From Enterobacter chuandaensis (GTDB lineage: Bacteria > Pseudomonadota > Gammaproteobacteria > Enterobacterales > Enterobacteriaceae), in assembly GCF_003594915.1 (NCBI RefSeq), contig NZ_QZCS01000007.1, positions 62,001 through 126,000 on the forward strand: 64,000 nt of DNA. Direction: 5' to 3'. This document shows, piece by piece, positions 53,581 to 64,000 of the stretch. Both the position numbers and the translations under genes were made by a program. Numbering within the stretch: the first letter of the stretch is position 1; each line of letters opens with the position of its first letter. Below the pieces are notes generated by a model. It made no database searches. It had not been told where the DNA came from and saw only the letters and a list, made by a program, of their open reading frames with translations.

Positions 53581-53892
53581 TTATCGATTGTTTTGTGCTG
53601 AGCCCTGATTGCGTTTAGACGCATCCGGAACCAGACGATAAAAGGTTTCGCCCGGCTTAGTCATACTGAGTTCATTGCGCGCGCGTTCCTCAATCGCTTC
53701 CTGGCCGCCATTGAGGTCATCAATTTCAGCAAAGAGTTGATCGTTTCGCGCCTTAAGTTTGGCATTAGTTGCCTGCTGAGCCGCGACGTCATCGCTCACC
53801 CGGCTGTAGTCGTGCAGCCCGTTCTTACCGAACCACAGCGAATATTGCAGCCAGACCAGCAAAGCCAGCAACAGCAGCGTTAGTTTACCCAT
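53581..53892 (-). CDS. ftsB: Cell division protein FtsB
   Basis: A 103-residue bitopic inner-membrane protein that forms a complex with FtsL and FtsQ. A single N-terminal helix ([19 protein letters not shown]) is followed by a periplasmic coiled coil (about 30-70) and the conserved [21 protein letters not shown]. It is located upstream of ispD as in E. coli. Confidence 0.96.
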   Translation of the reverse strand: MGKLTLLLLALLVWLQYSLWFGKNGLHDYSRVSDDVAAQQATNAKLKARNDQLFAEIDDLNGGQEAIEERARNELSMTKPGETFYRLVPDASKRNQGSAQNNR

Positions 53893-53971
53893 CCTGCCCC
53901 CTGAAAAAACGGCATCATCATCCCATAACTTTCCGCTGGACTCTACTGCGGGGTTTTAATTATGTCGTAAG

Positions 53972-54298
53972 TTAGCCCATCAGCCATAAAAACAGCAGGC
54001 CAAAGATGACGACAACGGTGGCAATCGTGATAACCGTACTGTACAGGAGCTTGCCGTTGAAAAGAGAGTGCAGCGCAACGCCCACAACGACCGCAACGGG
54101 CATCAGCGCCAGGAAGAAGGGCCAGGTGTAAAGGAAGAAGAAAAGGGTGTTACCACCGTAGATCAAAAACGGGATACCCAGCGCCAGTAACCACGACGCG
54201 AAGCCGACTATCGCCCCAGGAAAGGACCAGGTCGTCTCGTCATCGGTGGTTAACGGTTCCGACCCGGTGGTGATAATGTAGTTTTCACTGTTGCGCAT
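53972..54298 (-). CDS. ygbE: DUF3561 membrane protein YgbE
   Basis: A 108-residue inner-membrane protein with about three hydrophobic helices (GAIVGFASWLLALGIPFLIYGG, FFLYTWPFFLALMPVAVVVGVAL and a C-terminal one). Its function is unknown. The position between ftsB and cysC matches E. coli. A hydrophilic N-terminus (NSENYIITTGSEPLTTDDETT) precedes the helices. Confidence 0.92.
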   Translation of the reverse strand: MRNSENYIITTGSEPLTTDDETTWSFPGAIVGFASWLLALGIPFLIYGGNTLFFFLYTWPFFLALMPVAVVVGVALHSLFNGKLLYSTVITIATVVVIFGLLFLWLMG

Positions 54299-54321
54299 AG
54301 CTAATCCTGTGACCGTGACTC

Positions 54322-54350
54322 ATCGTTCGGGAAGACAGCTCCCGAACGAT
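54322..54350 (-). terminator. Hairpin after cysC
   Basis: ATCGTTCGGGA and TCCCGAACGAT form an 11-bp perfect stem around a 7-base loop, just after the cysC stop. No T run follows, so it may protect the mRNA end or work with Rho rather than terminate alone. Confidence 0.55.
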
Positions 54351-54356
54351 ACCGCC

Positions 54357-54962
54357 TCAGGATCTGATAATATCGTCCCGTCTGAGCAGGTCTAATAATT
54401 GGCTTACTAAATTTGTTACCAATTGTTGACCCTTCAGATGAATCTCAGGCGATTCAGGCGCTTCGTAAACCGAGTCAATTCCCGTGAAGTTTCGCAGTTC
54501 ACCGGCTCGCGCTTTTTTGTACAGCCCTTTCGGATCGCGCGCTTCGCAAATCTCCAGCGGCGTATCGACAAACACTTCAATAAAGCGATCCTGGCCCACG
54601 CGCTCGCGCACCATCTGGCGCTCGGCGCGGTGCGGAGAGATAAACGCCGTCAGCACCACCAGCCCGGCGTCCGCCATCAGGCTGGCGACTTCTCCCACCC
54701 GGCGGATGTTCTCTTTGCGGTCGTCGTCGCTAAAGCCCAAATCGCTGCACAGGCCGTGACGCACGTTGTCGCCATCCAGCAGGTAGGTACTCACCCCCTG
54801 CTGATGCAGCGCCTCTTCCAGCGCGCCCGCTACCGTGGATTTACCCGAGCCTGACAGCCCGGTAAACCACAGCACAACCCCACGGTGACCGTGGAGCTGT
54901 TCGCGCTGGGCGACGGTGACCGGATGAGGATGCCAGACGACGTTCTCATCATGGGCGGCCAT
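54357..54962 (-). CDS. cysC: Adenylylsulfate kinase
   Basis: A 201-residue kinase that phosphorylates APS to PAPS, the second step of sulfate activation. The P-loop is [18 protein letters not shown]. The conserved [18 protein letters not shown] follows. Its start overlaps the cysN stop by one base (TAATG), so the two are translationally coupled. Confidence 0.97.
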   Translation of the reverse strand: MAAHDENVVWHPHPVTVAQREQLHGHRGVVLWFTGLSGSGKSTVAGALEEALHQQGVSTYLLDGDNVRHGLCSDLGFSDDDRKENIRRVGEVASLMADAGLVVLTAFISPHRAERQMVRERVGQDRFIEVFVDTPLEICEARDPKGLYKKARAGELRNFTGIDSVYEAPESPEIHLKGQQLVTNLVSQLLDLLRRDDIIRS

Positions 54963-56386
54963 TACTTGCCTCCCAGCAGATCGCGGGCGCCCCAGTGCGG
55001 GAAGTGCTTACGCACCAGCGCGTTAAGCTCCAGCTCGAAGGCGCTGAATTCAGAGGCCGCGGTCGCCTGCTCGTTTGGCTCACGCACCATCCCCGCACCA
55101 ACGGTAACGTTCGTCAGACGGTCGATAAAGATCAGCCCGCCCGTCACCGGGTTCTGCTGATACGGATCCAGCACCAGCGGCTCGTCGAAGGTCAGATCCA
55201 CCAGGCCAATACCGTTCAGCGGCAGCTCGCTCACGTCACGGTGGGTCAGGTTGTTGATGTCCACCTGGAACTGAATGCCGTCCACGCGGGCGCGGGTTTT
55301 CTTGCCCGCAATTTTGATGTCGTAGCTCTGGCCCGCGGTCAGCGGCTGTTCTGCCATCCACACTACGTCCACGGACGCGCCCTGCACCGCCGCCAGCGTT
55401 TCCTGCGCGTCGACCAGCAGGTCGCCGCGGCTGATATCAATTTCGTCTTTGAGCACCAGCGTGACCGCTTCACCCGCACCGGCCTCAGGCAGATCGCCGT
55501 CGAAGGTCACGATACGCGCAATCGCTGACTCCACGCCGGATGGCAGCACCTTCACGCGCTGTCCTACCTTCACGGAGCCAGAGGCGATAGTGCCGGAGAA
55601 GCCGCGGAAATCGAGGTTAGGGCGGTTCACGTACTGCACCGGGAAGCGCATCGGCTGAGTGTCGACCACGCGCTGAATTTCAACGGTTTCGAGCACTTCC
55701 AGCAGCGTCGGGCCGCTGTACCACGGCATGTTCGTGCTCTGGGAGGCGACGTTATCCCCTTCCAGCGCCGAGAGGGGCACAAAGCGAATATCCAGGTTGC
55801 CCGGCAGCTGTTCGGCAAAGGTCAGGTAGCTCTGGCGGATCTCCTCGAATTTCTCTTCGCTGAAGTTCACCAGATCCATCTTGTTCACCGCCACCACCAG
55901 GTGTTTGATCCCAAGCAGCGTGGAGATAAAGCTGTGGCGACGGGTTTGATCCAGCACGCCTTTACGGGCGTCCATCAGCAGGATCGCCAGGTCGCAGGTG
56001 GAGGCACCGGTCGCCATATTGCGGGTGTACTGCTCGTGCCCCGGGGTGTCGGCGATAATAAATTTGCGCTTTTCAGTAGAGAAGTAGCGGTAGGCCACGT
56101 CGATGGTGATGCCCTGCTCGCGCTCCGCCTGCAGGCCGTCGACCAGCAGCGCCAGGTCGAGTTTTTCACCCTGGGTACCGTGACGCTTGCTGTCGTTGTG
56201 CAGGGAAGAGAGCTGATCTTCGTAAATCTGTCGCGTATCGTGCAGCAGGCGGCCAATCAGGGTACTTTTCCCGTCATCGACGCTGCCGCAGGTCAGAAAG
56301 CGCAGCAGGCTCTTGTGCTGCTGGGCATGCAGATACGCTTCTACGCCGCCTTCGTTGGCAATTTGTTGAGCAATAGTGGTGTTCAT
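54962..56386 (-). CDS. cysN: Sulfate adenylyltransferase GTPase subunit
   Basis: A 474-residue EF-Tu-like GTPase that drives sulfate adenylation by CysD. G motifs are [23 protein letters not shown] and NKMDL. Two beta-barrel domains make up the C-terminal half. It lies nine bases after cysD. Confidence 0.97.
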   Translation of the reverse strand: MNTTIAQQIANEGGVEAYLHAQQHKSLLRFLTCGSVDDGKSTLIGRLLHDTRQIYEDQLSSLHNDSKRHGTQGEKLDLALLVDGLQAEREQGITIDVAYRYFSTEKRKFIIADTPGHEQYTRNMATGASTCDLAILLMDARKGVLDQTRRHSFISTLLGIKHLVVAVNKMDLVNFSEEKFEEIRQSYLTFAEQLPGNLDIRFVPLSALEGDNVASQSTNMPWYSGPTLLEVLETVEIQRVVDTQPMRFPVQYVNRPNLDFRGFSGTIASGSVKVGQRVKVLPSGVESAIARIVTFDGDLPEAGAGEAVTLVLKDEIDISRGDLLVDAQETLAAVQGASVDVVWMAEQPLTAGQSYDIKIAGKKTRARVDGIQFQVDINNLTHRDVSELPLNGIGLVDLTFDEPLVLDPYQQNPVTGGLIFIDRLTNVTVGAGMVREPNEQATAASEFSAFELELNALVRKHFPHWGARDLLGGK

Positions 56387-56395
56387 GGCGGCTCC

Positions 56396-57304
56396 TTAGA
56401 AATAACCCTGACGTTTCTTCAGCTCCATGGAGCCTGCCTGGTCGCGGTCAATCACGCGCCCCTGTCGCTCGCTGGTGGTAGACACCAGCATCTCTTCGAT
56501 AATCTCCGGCAGCGTCTGCGCGCTGGATTCCACCGCGCCGGTCAGCGGCCAGCAGCCGAGGGTACGGAAACGGACCATCTGTTTTTTGATCACTTCACCC
56601 GGCTGCAGGTCAATGCGATCGTCGTCGATCATCATCAGCATGCCGTCACGTTCCAGCACCGGGCGCTCGGCGGCCAGATACAGCGGAACGATCTCAATGT
56701 TTTCCAGATAGATGTACTGCCAGATATCCAGCTCGGTCCAGTTCGAGAGCGGGAAGACGCGAATGCTTTCGCCCTTGTTGATCTGGCCGTTGTAGTTGTG
56801 CCACAGCTCCGGGCGCTGGTTTTTCGGATCCCAGCGGTGGAAGCGGTCGCGGAAGGAGTAGATACGCTCTTTGGCGCGGGATTTCTCCTCGTCACGGCGC
56901 GCGCCGCCGAAGGCCGCGTCAAAACCGTATTTGTTCAGCGCCTGCTTCAGCCCTTCGGTTTTCATGATATCGGTATGCTTGGCGCTGCCGTGAACGAACG
57001 GGTTAATGCCCATCGCCACCCCTTCCGGGTTTTTGTGCACCAGCAGCTCGCAGCCGTAGGCCTTCGCGGTGCGGTCGCGGAACTCGTACATTTCGCGGAA
57101 TTTCCAGCCGGTATCCACATGCAGCAGCGGGAACGGTAGCGTACCCGGATAAAACGCTTTACGCGCCAGGTGCAGCATCACGCTGGAATCTTTACCGATG
57201 GAGTACATCATCACCGGGTTAGAAAACTCGGCGGCCACTTCGCGGATAATATGGATACTTTCCGCTTCAAGCTGCCGCAGGTGAGTAAGTCGTTTTTGGT
57301 CCAT
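56396..57304 (-). CDS. cysD: Sulfate adenylyltransferase subunit 2
   Basis: A 302-residue ATP pyrophosphatase-fold enzyme that forms APS from ATP and sulfate with CysN. The PP-loop is [15 protein letters not shown]. The C-terminal region [23 protein letters not shown] is typical. Length equals E. coli CysD. It lies nine bases after cysG, so the operon reads cysG-D-N-C. Confidence 0.97.
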   Translation of the reverse strand: MDQKRLTHLRQLEAESIHIIREVAAEFSNPVMMYSIGKDSSVMLHLARKAFYPGTLPFPLLHVDTGWKFREMYEFRDRTAKAYGCELLVHKNPEGVAMGINPFVHGSAKHTDIMKTEGLKQALNKYGFDAAFGGARRDEEKSRAKERIYSFRDRFHRWDPKNQRPELWHNYNGQINKGESIRVFPLSNWTELDIWQYIYLENIEIVPLYLAAERPVLERDGMLMMIDDDRIDLQPGEVIKKQMVRFRTLGCWPLTGAVESSAQTLPEIIEEMLVSTTSERQGRVIDRDQAGSMELKKRQGYF

Positions 57305-57313
57305 AACCGTTCC

Positions 57314-58681
57314 TTAAGCCAAATTTACAACAGAAGCGCCGAAGCCTTCTGTATCGGTTGTGTGCTGAAACCAGGCGAGCGTGCTGTGCAGCTGCACCAC
57401 CTCTCCCACCACGATCAGGGCAGGCATCGGGGCGTCTTTCGCCAGGGTTGCAAGATGTTCCAGCGTGCCCGTCGCAACGTGCTGATCGACGCGCGTACCG
57501 CGAGAGATCACGGCTACCGGCGTCGCCGCCTCGCGACCGTGCTGAATAAGCTGTTCGCTGATGTCTGCCGCCTTCATCGTGCCCATGTAGATCGCCAGCG
57601 TCTGGCGGCTCTGGGCGAGATGCGACCAGTCGAACGGCGTGCTGTCGGCCTTGTAGTGGCCGGTCACAAAGGTCACGCTCTGGGCGTAATCGCGGTGGGT
57701 CAGCGGGATACCGGCGTAGGCCGTCACCGCCGATGCTGCCGTGATGCCAGGCACCACCTGGAACGGGACGCCCGCTTCGGCTGCCGCCTGCAGTTCTTCA
57801 CCACCGCGCCCGAAGATAAACGGATCGCCCCCTTTCAGGCGCACCACGGTCTTGCCCGCTTTCGCGGCGTCAATCAGCATCTGATTGGTTTCATGCTGCG
57901 GGACGGAGTGCTCGCCCGCCCGTTTGCCGACGCAGATTTGCTCCGCGTCGCGACGGATCAGCTCGCGCACGCCGTCGGTAACCAGATGGTCGTAGAACAC
58001 CACGTCCGCATCCTGAAGAACCTGGAGGCCACGCAGCGTCAGCAGACCGGCATCGCCCGGCCCCGCGCCCACCAGAATGATCTCCCCGCCCGTACTGCCG
58101 GGGTTATCCAGCTCGTCTTCGAGTATTTTCTGTGCCGCCGTCTCATTGCCCGCCTGCATCAGGCTGGCAAAGCGGCCGCGAAACACGCGCTCCCAGAAGC
58201 GACGACGTTCCGCCACGCTGGTCAAACGCGTTTTAAGATGATTTCGCCAGTAGCTCGCTTTCTCCGCCATGCGTCCGAGACTGGTCGGCAGCAGCGCTTC
58301 GATTTTTTCCCTCAGAACGCGCGCCAGCACCGGTGCGGTGCCGCCGGAAGAGATCGCCACCAGCAGCGGCGAACGGTCAACGATTGACGGGAAGATAAAC
58401 GAGCATAACGGCTGGTCGTCCACCACGTTCACCAGGCGGTGACGGGCCTGGGCCGCGTCGGAAACCCGCCGGTTAAGTTCGTGATTTTCAGTAGCCGCAA
58501 TCACCAGCACCACGCTGTCGATCTGCGACTCGTCAAAATCCGCCTCTGCAACGACCCGCACCTGCGCCCCAGCGCGCTGCAAAAACGCGATTTTGCGCTC
58601 GGCAATTTCACCCGTGCCGACAATTAGTACCGGTCGGTCTTTTAAGGCGGCAAAAAGGGGCAGATAGTCCACAGGCAACAA
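57314..58681 (-). CDS. cysG: Siroheme synthase CysG (second-copy type, shortened N-domain)
   Basis: A 455-residue fusion that makes siroheme, the cofactor of the sulfite reductase CysI. The C-terminal uroporphyrinogen III methyltransferase domain (about 200-440) is complete ([50 protein letters not shown]). The N-terminal dehydrogenase/ferrochelatase domain begins [13 protein letters not shown], but [11 protein letters not shown] joins directly to DFDESQID. Compared with other CysG proteins, about 19 residues of the NAD-binding fold are missing in frame. E. coli has a single cysG elsewhere. Klebsiella and Enterobacter carry an extra copy in the cys cluster. Confidence 0.9.
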   Translation of the reverse strand: MLPVDYLPLFAALKDRPVLIVGTGEIAERKIAFLQRAGAQVRVVAEADFDESQIDSVVLVIAATENHELNRRVSDAAQARHRLVNVVDDQPLCSFIFPSIVDRSPLLVAISSGGTAPVLARVLREKIEALLPTSLGRMAEKASYWRNHLKTRLTSVAERRRFWERVFRGRFASLMQAGNETAAQKILEDELDNPGSTGGEIILVGAGPGDAGLLTLRGLQVLQDADVVFYDHLVTDGVRELIRRDAEQICVGKRAGEHSVPQHETNQMLIDAAKAGKTVVRLKGGDPFIFGRGGEELQAAAEAGVPFQVVPGITAASAVTAYAGIPLTHRDYAQSVTFVTGHYKADSTPFDWSHLAQSRQTLAIYMGTMKAADISEQLIQHGREAATPVAVISRGTRVDQHVATGTLEHLATLAKDAPMPALIVVGEVVQLHSTLAWFQHTTDTEGFGASVVNLA

Positions 58682-58909
58682 CTCACTAACAACGAGGAAT
58701 AGAGGGACTATAGGGGGCGGCTTAGATCGAATGAAATTACGAATTGGAATGAGTAGTTACTCAATGGAATAACGCCGTGAAAAAGCAAATACCAAAAAGT
58801 GCTTAACACGCGAAATTTCGGGCATTTAAGAGCAATTCAAATTGTGTATGGACGATCACAGTTTCATACTAGGCGGGTTATTATTTTGCTCTGTTTTTAA
58901 GGACTCACT
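58682..58909. promoter_or_regulatory. Divergent promoter region of cysGDNC and iap
   Basis: This 228-base AT-rich gap separates divergent units. TATAGT on the minus strand (58707-58712) is a possible -10 for the cys operon, with no good -35, as usual for CysB-activated promoters. TGAGTA-GT-TACTCA (58750-58763) is a small palindrome further upstream. CysB boxes are too degenerate to place by eye. No small gene is seen. Confidence 0.4.
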
Positions 58910-59953
58910 ATGTTTTCCGCAACGCGCCACCGTATTGCTGCCCTGGCGCTCGGCGTTTGCTTTATCCTTCCGGCTCAGGCAAAAAATCAACCTTATGGTG
59001 AAATCGCCAATATGCAGGCGCGGCATATTGCCACCGTCTTCCCTGGCCGCATGACCGGCTCACCCGCGGAGATGCTCTCCGCCGACTATATTCGCCAGCA
59101 GTTTGCCGATATGGGCTACCAGAGCGATATCCGCTCGTTTCACAGCCGCTACGTCTATACCTCACGCAATAAAACAAAAAACTGGCATAACGTGACCGGC
59201 AGTACGGTGATTGCCGCGCACGAAGGTCGCGCGGCTGAACAGATTATTATTATGGCGCACCTGGATACCTACGCCCCGATGAGCGATGCCGATACGGATA
59301 ACAACCTCGGCGGTCTGACGCTACAGGGCATGGACGATAACGCAGCAGGCCTCGGCGTGATGCTTGAACTGGCTGAACGCCTTAAAAATATTCCGACGAA
59401 ATACGGTATTCGCTTTGTGGCGACCAGCGGTGAAGAAGAAGGGAAACTCGGCGCTGAGAATCTCCTTAAGCGGATGAGCGCTGAGGAGAAGAAAAATACG
59501 CTGCTGGTGATTAACCTCGATAATTTAATCGTTGGCGATAAGCTCTATTTCAACAGCGGACAGAGTACGCCGGGTACCGTGCGCAAGCTGACGCGCGACC
59601 GGGCGCTGGCGATTGCCCGCAGCCATGGGGTTTATGCCACCAGTAATCCCGGTGGAAATCCGGCTTATCCACGTGGAACGGGCTGCTGTAACGACGGCGA
59701 AGTGTTCGATAAAGCGGGCATTCCGGTGCTGTACGTGGAAGCAACAAACTGGACGCTGGGGGAAAAAGACGGCTACCAGCAGCGGGCCAAATCAAAGGCC
59801 TTCCCGGACGGAACAAGCTGGCATAATGTGATGCTGGATAATCAGCAGCATATCGATCGCGCCCTGCCGCAGCGGATTGAACACCGCAGCCGCGACGTGG
59901 TGAAAGTGATGCTGCCGCTGGTGAAGGAGCTGGCGAAAGCGGGGAAAGCGTAG
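58910..59953 (+). CDS. iap: Alkaline phosphatase isozyme conversion aminopeptidase
   Basis: A 347-residue periplasmic M28-family zinc peptidase that removes N-terminal Arg from alkaline phosphatase. A signal peptide (ending LPAQA) follows MFSATRHRIAALALGVCF. Zinc ligands lie in AHLDTYAP, MDDNAAGLGVM and SGEEEGKLG. The ATG at 58910 follows AAGGA. In E. coli it is next to cysH with a CRISPR array between. Here only 77 bases separate them. Confidence 0.95.
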   Translation: MFSATRHRIAALALGVCFILPAQAKNQPYGEIANMQARHIATVFPGRMTGSPAEMLSADYIRQQFADMGYQSDIRSFHSRYVYTSRNKTKNWHNVTGSTVIAAHEGRAAEQIIIMAHLDTYAPMSDADTDNNLGGLTLQGMDDNAAGLGVMLELAERLKNIPTKYGIRFVATSGEEEGKLGAENLLKRMSAEEKKNTLLVINLDNLIVGDKLYFNSGQSTPGTVRKLTRDRALAIARSHGVYATSNPGGNPAYPRGTGCCNDGEVFDKAGIPVLYVEATNWTLGEKDGYQQRAKSKAFPDGTSWHNVMLDNQQHIDRALPQRIEHRSRDVVKVMLPLVKELAKAGKA

Positions 59954-59971
59954 TGCGTTATTTTTTCCCCA

Positions 59972-60020
59972 CCCCTCACCCTAACCCTCTCCCCAAAGGG
60001 GAGAGGCCAGGGGTGAGGGG
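59972..60020. repeat. Long nested hairpin repeat between iap and cysH
   Basis: CCCCTCACCC pairs with GGGTGAGGGG, and inside it CCTCTCCCC pairs with GGGGAGAGG around AAA. This kind of GC-rich hairpin is dispersed in enterobacterial genomes. Its core also occurs at 2708-2728. It lies between the convergent iap and cysH genes and may serve both transcripts. Confidence 0.8.
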
Positions 60021-60030
60021 CAGTGAGATT

Positions 60031-60765
60031 TTACCCTTCGTGCAGCCCGCACTCGCGCTTCAGCCCGAAGAATCGCGTCTCTTCTTCCGCCATTCCCGGT
60101 TCCCATTTGCGCGTGGTGTGGGTATCCCCCACGGACAGGTAGCCCTGCTCCCACAGCGGATGGTACTTGAGCCCGTGTTTTTGCAGGTACTGATACACCG
60201 TGCGGTTATCCCAGTCGATAATCGGCAGCACTTTGAACACCCCACGCTGGACCGCCAGCACCGGCAAGGTTGCGCGGCTCCCTGACTGCTCGCGGCGCAG
60301 ACCCGCAAACCACGTCTGCGCGTTCAGCTCTTTCAGCGCCCGGTTCATCGGCTCGACTTTGTTGATCTCATTGTATTTCTCAATACCCTCAACGCCCTGC
60401 TCCCACAGCTTGCCGTAGCGCGCCTCCTGCCAGGCAGCGCTTTCCATCGCGCGGTAGACTTTGAGGTTCAGCCTGAGCTTATCCGTCAGCTCATCGATAA
60501 ACTGGTAGGTTTCCGGGAACAGGTAGCCGGTATCGGTGAGGATCACCGGAATGTCCGGACGGATCTGATTCACCAGATGCAGGCTGACCGCCGCCTGAAT
60601 ACCAAAGCTCGACGACAGCACATAATCTCCCGGCAGATTTTCCAGCGCCCACGCCACGCGCCCTTCGGCGTCCAGCTTTTCAAGGTGGGCGTTAGTTTCT
60701 GCCAGGGCCAGAATGCGTTCGACTTTTGGCAGGTCATTAAGGGCGTTTAGATCGAGTACGGACAT
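60031..60765 (-). CDS. cysH: Phosphoadenosine phosphosulfate reductase
   Basis: A 244-residue thioredoxin-dependent enzyme that reduces PAPS to sulfite. The catalytic Cys239 is in the C-terminal KRECGLHEG. The PP-loop-like segment is [15 protein letters not shown]. It lacks the extra Cys pairs of the iron-sulfur APS reductase type, consistent with PAPS use after CysC. It is the last gene of cysJIH, 15 bases after cysI. Confidence 0.97.
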   Translation of the reverse strand: MSVLDLNALNDLPKVERILALAETNAHLEKLDAEGRVAWALENLPGDYVLSSSFGIQAAVSLHLVNQIRPDIPVILTDTGYLFPETYQFIDELTDKLRLNLKVYRAMESAAWQEARYGKLWEQGVEGIEKYNEINKVEPMNRALKELNAQTWFAGLRREQSGSRATLPVLAVQRGVFKVLPIIDWDNRTVYQYLQKHGLKYHPLWEQGYLSVGDTHTTRKWEPGMAEEETRFFGLKRECGLHEG

Positions 60766-60780
60766 AATTACCTCTCGTGG

Positions 60781-62493
60781 TTACTCCCAGAAATCCCTTG
60801 CGGGATCGAGCACCGGGCGAATGATGCCCGCACGCACCGTAAAGTCGCCGAAGCCTTCACCCGCTTCGCGCTCTTTCGCCCAGCGCCCGACAAGCTCGTC
60901 GATGGAATCAAGAATTTCCGGCTCGGTGATGTTCTCGCGGAACATGCGCGGAATGCGCGTGCCGATACGGTTACCGCCCAGGTGCAGGTTATAGCGACCC
61001 GGCGCTTTCCCTACCAGACCGAGTTCGGCCAGCATCGCACGGCCGCAGCCGTTCGGGCAGCCCGTCACGCGCATAACAATATGCTCGTCCGGAATCCCGT
61101 GTTTTTCCAGAATCGCTTCCACTTTGTCAGTAAATGACGGCAGGAAACGTTCCGCTTCCGCCATCGCCAGCGGACAGGTCGGGAACGACACGCAGGCCAT
61201 CGAGTTTTCACGCTGCGGCTTAACCGCATCCATTAACCCGTGATCGCGCGCCAGCTTCTCAATCTTCGCCTTCTGGCTCTCCGGCACGCCGGCAATAATG
61301 AGATTCTGGTTAGCGGTAATGCGGAACTCGCCTTTGTGGATCTTCGCAATTTCCAGCAGACCGGTTTTCAGCGGACGGCCCGGATAATCCAGAATACGAC
61401 CGTTTTCAATAAACAGCGTCAGATGCCATTTATTGTCGATGCCTTTCACCCAGCCGATGCGATCGCCGCGACCGGTAAATTCGTAAGGGCGGATCGGCTC
61501 AAATTTGATGCCCGCGCGACGCTCCACTTCCTCTTTGAACGTTTCAACGCCCACGCGCTCCAGGGTGTATTTGGTTTTCGCGTTTTTACGGTCGGTACGG
61601 TTGCCCCAGTCGCGCTGGGTGGTCACTACCGCTTCCGCCACGGCCAGCGTGTGCTCCAGCGGCAGGAAGCCGAACTCGCTCGCGGTGCGGGCGTAGGTTT
61701 TCTTGTTACCGTGCTCAATGGACAGGCCGCCGCCCACCAGCAGGTTAAAGCCAACCAGCTTGCCGTTCTCGGCAATCGCCACGAAGTTCATGTCATTGGC
61801 GTGCAGATCGATATCGTTCTGCGGTGGGATCACGACCGTGGTTTTAAACTTACGCGGCAGATAGGTCTGGCCGAGGATCGGTTCTTCGTCGGTGGTGGCG
61901 ACTTTCTCCTGATCGAGCCAGATCTCCGCATAGGCACGGGTGCGCGGCAACAGGTGCTCGGAGATCTTTTTCGCCCACTCATACGCTTCGGCATGCAGCT
62001 CGGACTCGTACGGGTTCGAAGTGCAGAGCACGTTACGGTTCATGTCGTTGGCGGTCGCGAGCGCGTCCAGCCCGACGGAGTGGAGCATCTGGTGTACCGG
62101 CTTCACGTTCTTCTTCAGAATCCCATGGAACTGGAAGGTCTGACGGTTAGTGAGGCGGATGCTGCCATAAATGGTGTTTTCACCCGCAAATTTGTCGATG
62201 GCCTGCCACTGCTTGGTGGTGATCACCCCGCCCGGCAGGCGGCAGCGCAGCAGCATCGCGTGGCGCGGCTCCAGCTTCTGTTCGGCGCGCTCGGCGCGGA
62301 TATCGCGGTCGTCCTGCTGGTACATACCGTGGAAACGGATCAGCAGGAAGTTGTCGCCTTTGAAGCCGCCGGTCAGACCGTCATTTAAATCTTCGGCAAT
62401 GGTACCGCGCAGGTAGTTGCTCTCTACCTTCATGCGCTCGGCATCAGACAGTTTGCCTTCGACCACCAGTGGGCCAGGATGTTTTTCGCTCAT
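60781..62493 (-). CDS. cysI: Sulfite reductase hemoprotein subunit
   Basis: A 570-residue subunit that reduces sulfite to sulfide on a coupled siroheme-[4Fe-4S] centre. The four cluster Cys are in [10 protein letters not shown] and GCPNGCG (about 434-483). The sulfite-binding basic residues lie in segments such as [13 protein letters not shown]. The start overlaps the cysJ stop by one base (TAATG). Confidence 0.97.
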   Translation of the reverse strand: MSEKHPGPLVVEGKLSDAERMKVESNYLRGTIAEDLNDGLTGGFKGDNFLLIRFHGMYQQDDRDIRAERAEQKLEPRHAMLLRCRLPGGVITTKQWQAIDKFAGENTIYGSIRLTNRQTFQFHGILKKNVKPVHQMLHSVGLDALATANDMNRNVLCTSNPYESELHAEAYEWAKKISEHLLPRTRAYAEIWLDQEKVATTDEEPILGQTYLPRKFKTTVVIPPQNDIDLHANDMNFVAIAENGKLVGFNLLVGGGLSIEHGNKKTYARTASEFGFLPLEHTLAVAEAVVTTQRDWGNRTDRKNAKTKYTLERVGVETFKEEVERRAGIKFEPIRPYEFTGRGDRIGWVKGIDNKWHLTLFIENGRILDYPGRPLKTGLLEIAKIHKGEFRITANQNLIIAGVPESQKAKIEKLARDHGLMDAVKPQRENSMACVSFPTCPLAMAEAERFLPSFTDKVEAILEKHGIPDEHIVMRVTGCPNGCGRAMLAELGLVGKAPGRYNLHLGGNRIGTRIPRMFRENITEPEILDSIDELVGRWAKEREAGEGFGDFTVRAGIIRPVLDPARDFWE

Positions 62494-64000
62494 TAGTAGA
62501 CATCTCGCTGATAACGGCGCTCTACGCGCAGCTCACTTAAAAATTCATCCGCCGCTTCGGCATCCATACCGCCGAATTCGGCAATCACTTCCAGCAGTGC
62601 CTGCTCAACGTCTTTCGCCATGCGATTGGCGTCGCCGCAGACATAAATGTGGGCACCGTCATTGATCCAGCGCCACAGCTCTGCGCCCTGTTCGCGCAGT
62701 TTGTCTTGTACGTATACTTTTTCTTTCTGGTCGCGGGACCAGGCCAGATCAATGCGGGTCAGTACGCCTTCTTTCACATAGCGCTGCCACTCAACCTGGT
62801 AGAGGAAATCTTCGGTAAAGTGCGGGTTGCCGAAGAACAGCCAGTTTTTACCCGGCGCTTCATCTGCGGCACGCTGCTGCATGAAGGCGCGGAACGGCGC
62901 AATGCCGGTGCCCGGGCCAATCATGATGACCGGCGTTTCCGGGTTCGCTGGCAGGCGGAAGTTGTCGTTGTGCTCGATAAAGACGCGCACTTCGCCCTCT
63001 TCTTCCACGCGATCAGCCAGGAAGCTCGACGCCCCACCCGCGCGGGCGCGGCCTTCGATGTCGTAGCGCACTACACCAACGGTAACATGCACTTCGCTTT
63101 CCACTTCAGCCTGCGAAGAGGCGATGGAGTAGAGGCGTGGGGTCAGCGGACGCAGCAGACCAACCAGCGCATCGGCATCCAGTTGCGCCGGAGAGAAGCG
63201 CACCATATCGACAATCGGCGTCGTCGCGGCGTAATGCTGCAGCTTCGCTTTGTCGCCCACCAACGGCAGCAAGGATTCGCTGCGCGTTAAGGTGGCGTAA
63301 TTTTCGACGATATTCGGCGTGTTCACCGTCAGCTCGAAATGCCACTGCAGCGCTTCGGAGAGCGGCAGGGTTTTGCCGTCAACGGTGACGGGCTCGTCAC
63401 CCTTCAGCCACAGCAGCTCGACAAGCTCTTTCACCAGCGCCGGATCGTTCTGATACCAGACGCCCAGGGCATCGCCGGGCTGATAGCGCAGGCCCGAGTC
63501 GCCAAGATCGATTTCAATATGGCGCACGTCTTTTTCCGAATCGCGGCCTGTAATTTTCTGGTTCACCGACAGGCTCGCCGTCAGCGGCGACTCTTTGGTG
63601 TACGGGCTGGTGTGGATTTCATTGACGGTGCCCGCAGCGGTCACGGCGGCCTGCGCTGGCGACTCTTTCGGGACGCGGGCTTTCAGCACCTCAACGATGC
63701 GCGCACGCCATTCGGCGGCGGCAGTCTGGTATTCCACATCCGCATCTACGCGGTCCAGCAGGCGTTCAGCGCCCAGCTCTGCCAGCTTGCTGTCGAAGTC
63801 TTTACCGGACTGGCAGAAGAATTCATAGGAGGTATCGCCCAGGCCAAAGACGGCAAACGCGGTGCCATTCAGTTTTGGCGCTTTTTTCGAGAACAGGAAC
63901 TTGTGCAGCGCCACCGCTTCTTCAGCGGGTTCACCTTCGCCCTGCGTTGAGGCGACCACCACCAGCAGTTTTTCCGACGCGATTTGTTTGAATTTATAAT
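62493..64000 (-). CDS. cysJ: Sulfite reductase flavoprotein subunit (5' end outside window)
   Basis: A partial gene: about 502 codons are present and the frame stays open to base 64000. The E. coli protein has 599 residues, so roughly 97 N-terminal residues lie beyond the edge. The visible part begins within the FMN flavodoxin domain ([20 protein letters not shown]). It continues with the FAD domain ([13 protein letters not shown]) and the NADPH domain ([16 protein letters not shown], then [17 protein letters not shown]) and ends RRYQRDVY. It passes electrons from NADPH to CysI. Confidence 0.96.
   Translation of the reverse strand, partial: YKFKQIASEKLLVVVASTQGEGEPAEEAVALHKFLFSKKAPKLNGTAFAVFGLGDTSYEFFCQSGKDFDSKLAELGAERLLDRVDADVEYQTAAAEWRARIVEVLKARVPKESPAQAAVTAAGTVNEIHTSPYTKESPLTASLSVNQKITGRDSEKDVRHIEIDLGDSGLRYQPGDALGVWYQNDPALVKELVELLWLKGDEPVTVDGKTLPLSEALQWHFELTVNTPNIVENYATLTRSESLLPLVGDKAKLQHYAATTPIVDMVRFSPAQLDADALVGLLRPLTPRLYSIASSQAEVESEVHVTVGVVRYDIEGRARAGGASSFLADRVEEEGEVRVFIEHNDNFRLPANPETPVIMIGPGTGIAPFRAFMQQRAADEAPGKNWLFFGNPHFTEDFLYQVEWQRYVKEGVLTRIDLAWSRDQKEKVYVQDKLREQGAELWRWINDGAHIYVCGDANRMAKDVEQALLEVIAEFGGMDAEAADEFLSELRVERRYQRDVY

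Noticed and set aside
55901-57139. 412-codon open frame on the plus strand
   Set aside because: Antisense to cysN and cysD, whose domains and catalytic motifs are clear; it is a composition-driven shadow.
57170-58387. 405-codon open frame on the plus strand
   Set aside because: Antisense to cysG and cysD, with no recognisable motif.
58841-58862. CRP-like TGTG...TCACA before iap
   Set aside because: The spacing between half-sites is eight instead of six bases.
59954-60030. CRISPR array next to iap
   Set aside because: Only one nested hairpin is present, with no repeated units or spacers and no cas genes.

Overview
The window looks like the chromosome of an Enterobacter-type enterobacterium. 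This is inferred from gene order and remembered protein similarity, not from a search. Most genes keep the order known around the E. coli mltB-srl-nor-hyp-asc-hyc-fhlA-mutS-rpoS-cys segment. Several cassettes in it are absent from E. coli K-12 at these positions. No rRNA, tRNA, insertion sequence, prophage or CRISPR array was seen.

Left part (1-13,400). A minus-strand zinc-type ABC importer (binding protein, permease, ATPase) is preceded by an unlisted 35-residue membrane peptide and a near-perfect Zur box. Next come mltB, the glucitol PTS operon srlA-E-B-D-M-R with gutQ, and the divergent nitric-oxide genes norR / norVW. The nor genes carry three NorR boxes and a sigma-54 promoter.

Accessory insert (13,400-16,500). 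A 52-residue protein resembling the glucose-transport inhibitor SgrT sits just upstream of an SgrR/YbaE-family regulator. A nickel permease (NiCoT family) follows on the other strand, one nucleotide after hypF.

Hydrogenase block (16,495-37,341). It holds hypF, hydN, the beta-glucoside operon ascG / ascFB, the formate hydrogenlyase operon hycABCDEFGHI (minus strand), hypABCDE (plus strand) and the activator fhlA. Sigma-54 promoters precede hydN, hycA and hypA, and FhlA-like repeats lie near them. The block is close to self-contained: enzyme subunits, cofactor maturation, processing protease, activator, anti-activator and a nickel importer. The formate dehydrogenase gene fdhF is not in the window.

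Second accessory region (37,342-47,618). A Fur-type promoter drives an iron-siderophore-type ABC transporter whose ATPase gene is frameshifted, followed by an MFS protein. Then come ygbA (with an NsrR-like site), a SymE-type toxin gene behind a strong LexA box, mutS, and a LysR / MFS / NTF2-like cassette.

Right part (47,671-64,000). rpoS has its small-RNA-responsive leader inside nlpD. It is followed by pcm, surE, truD, ispF, ispD, ftsB and ygbE, then the sulfate assimilation genes cysC-N-D plus an adjacent cysG. That cysG appears to have lost about 19 residues of its NAD-binding domain. After iap come cysH, cysI and a cysJ cut by the window edge. The iap-cysH gap, which carries CRISPR in E. 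coli K-12, holds only a hairpin repeat. REP/BIME elements follow several transcription units.
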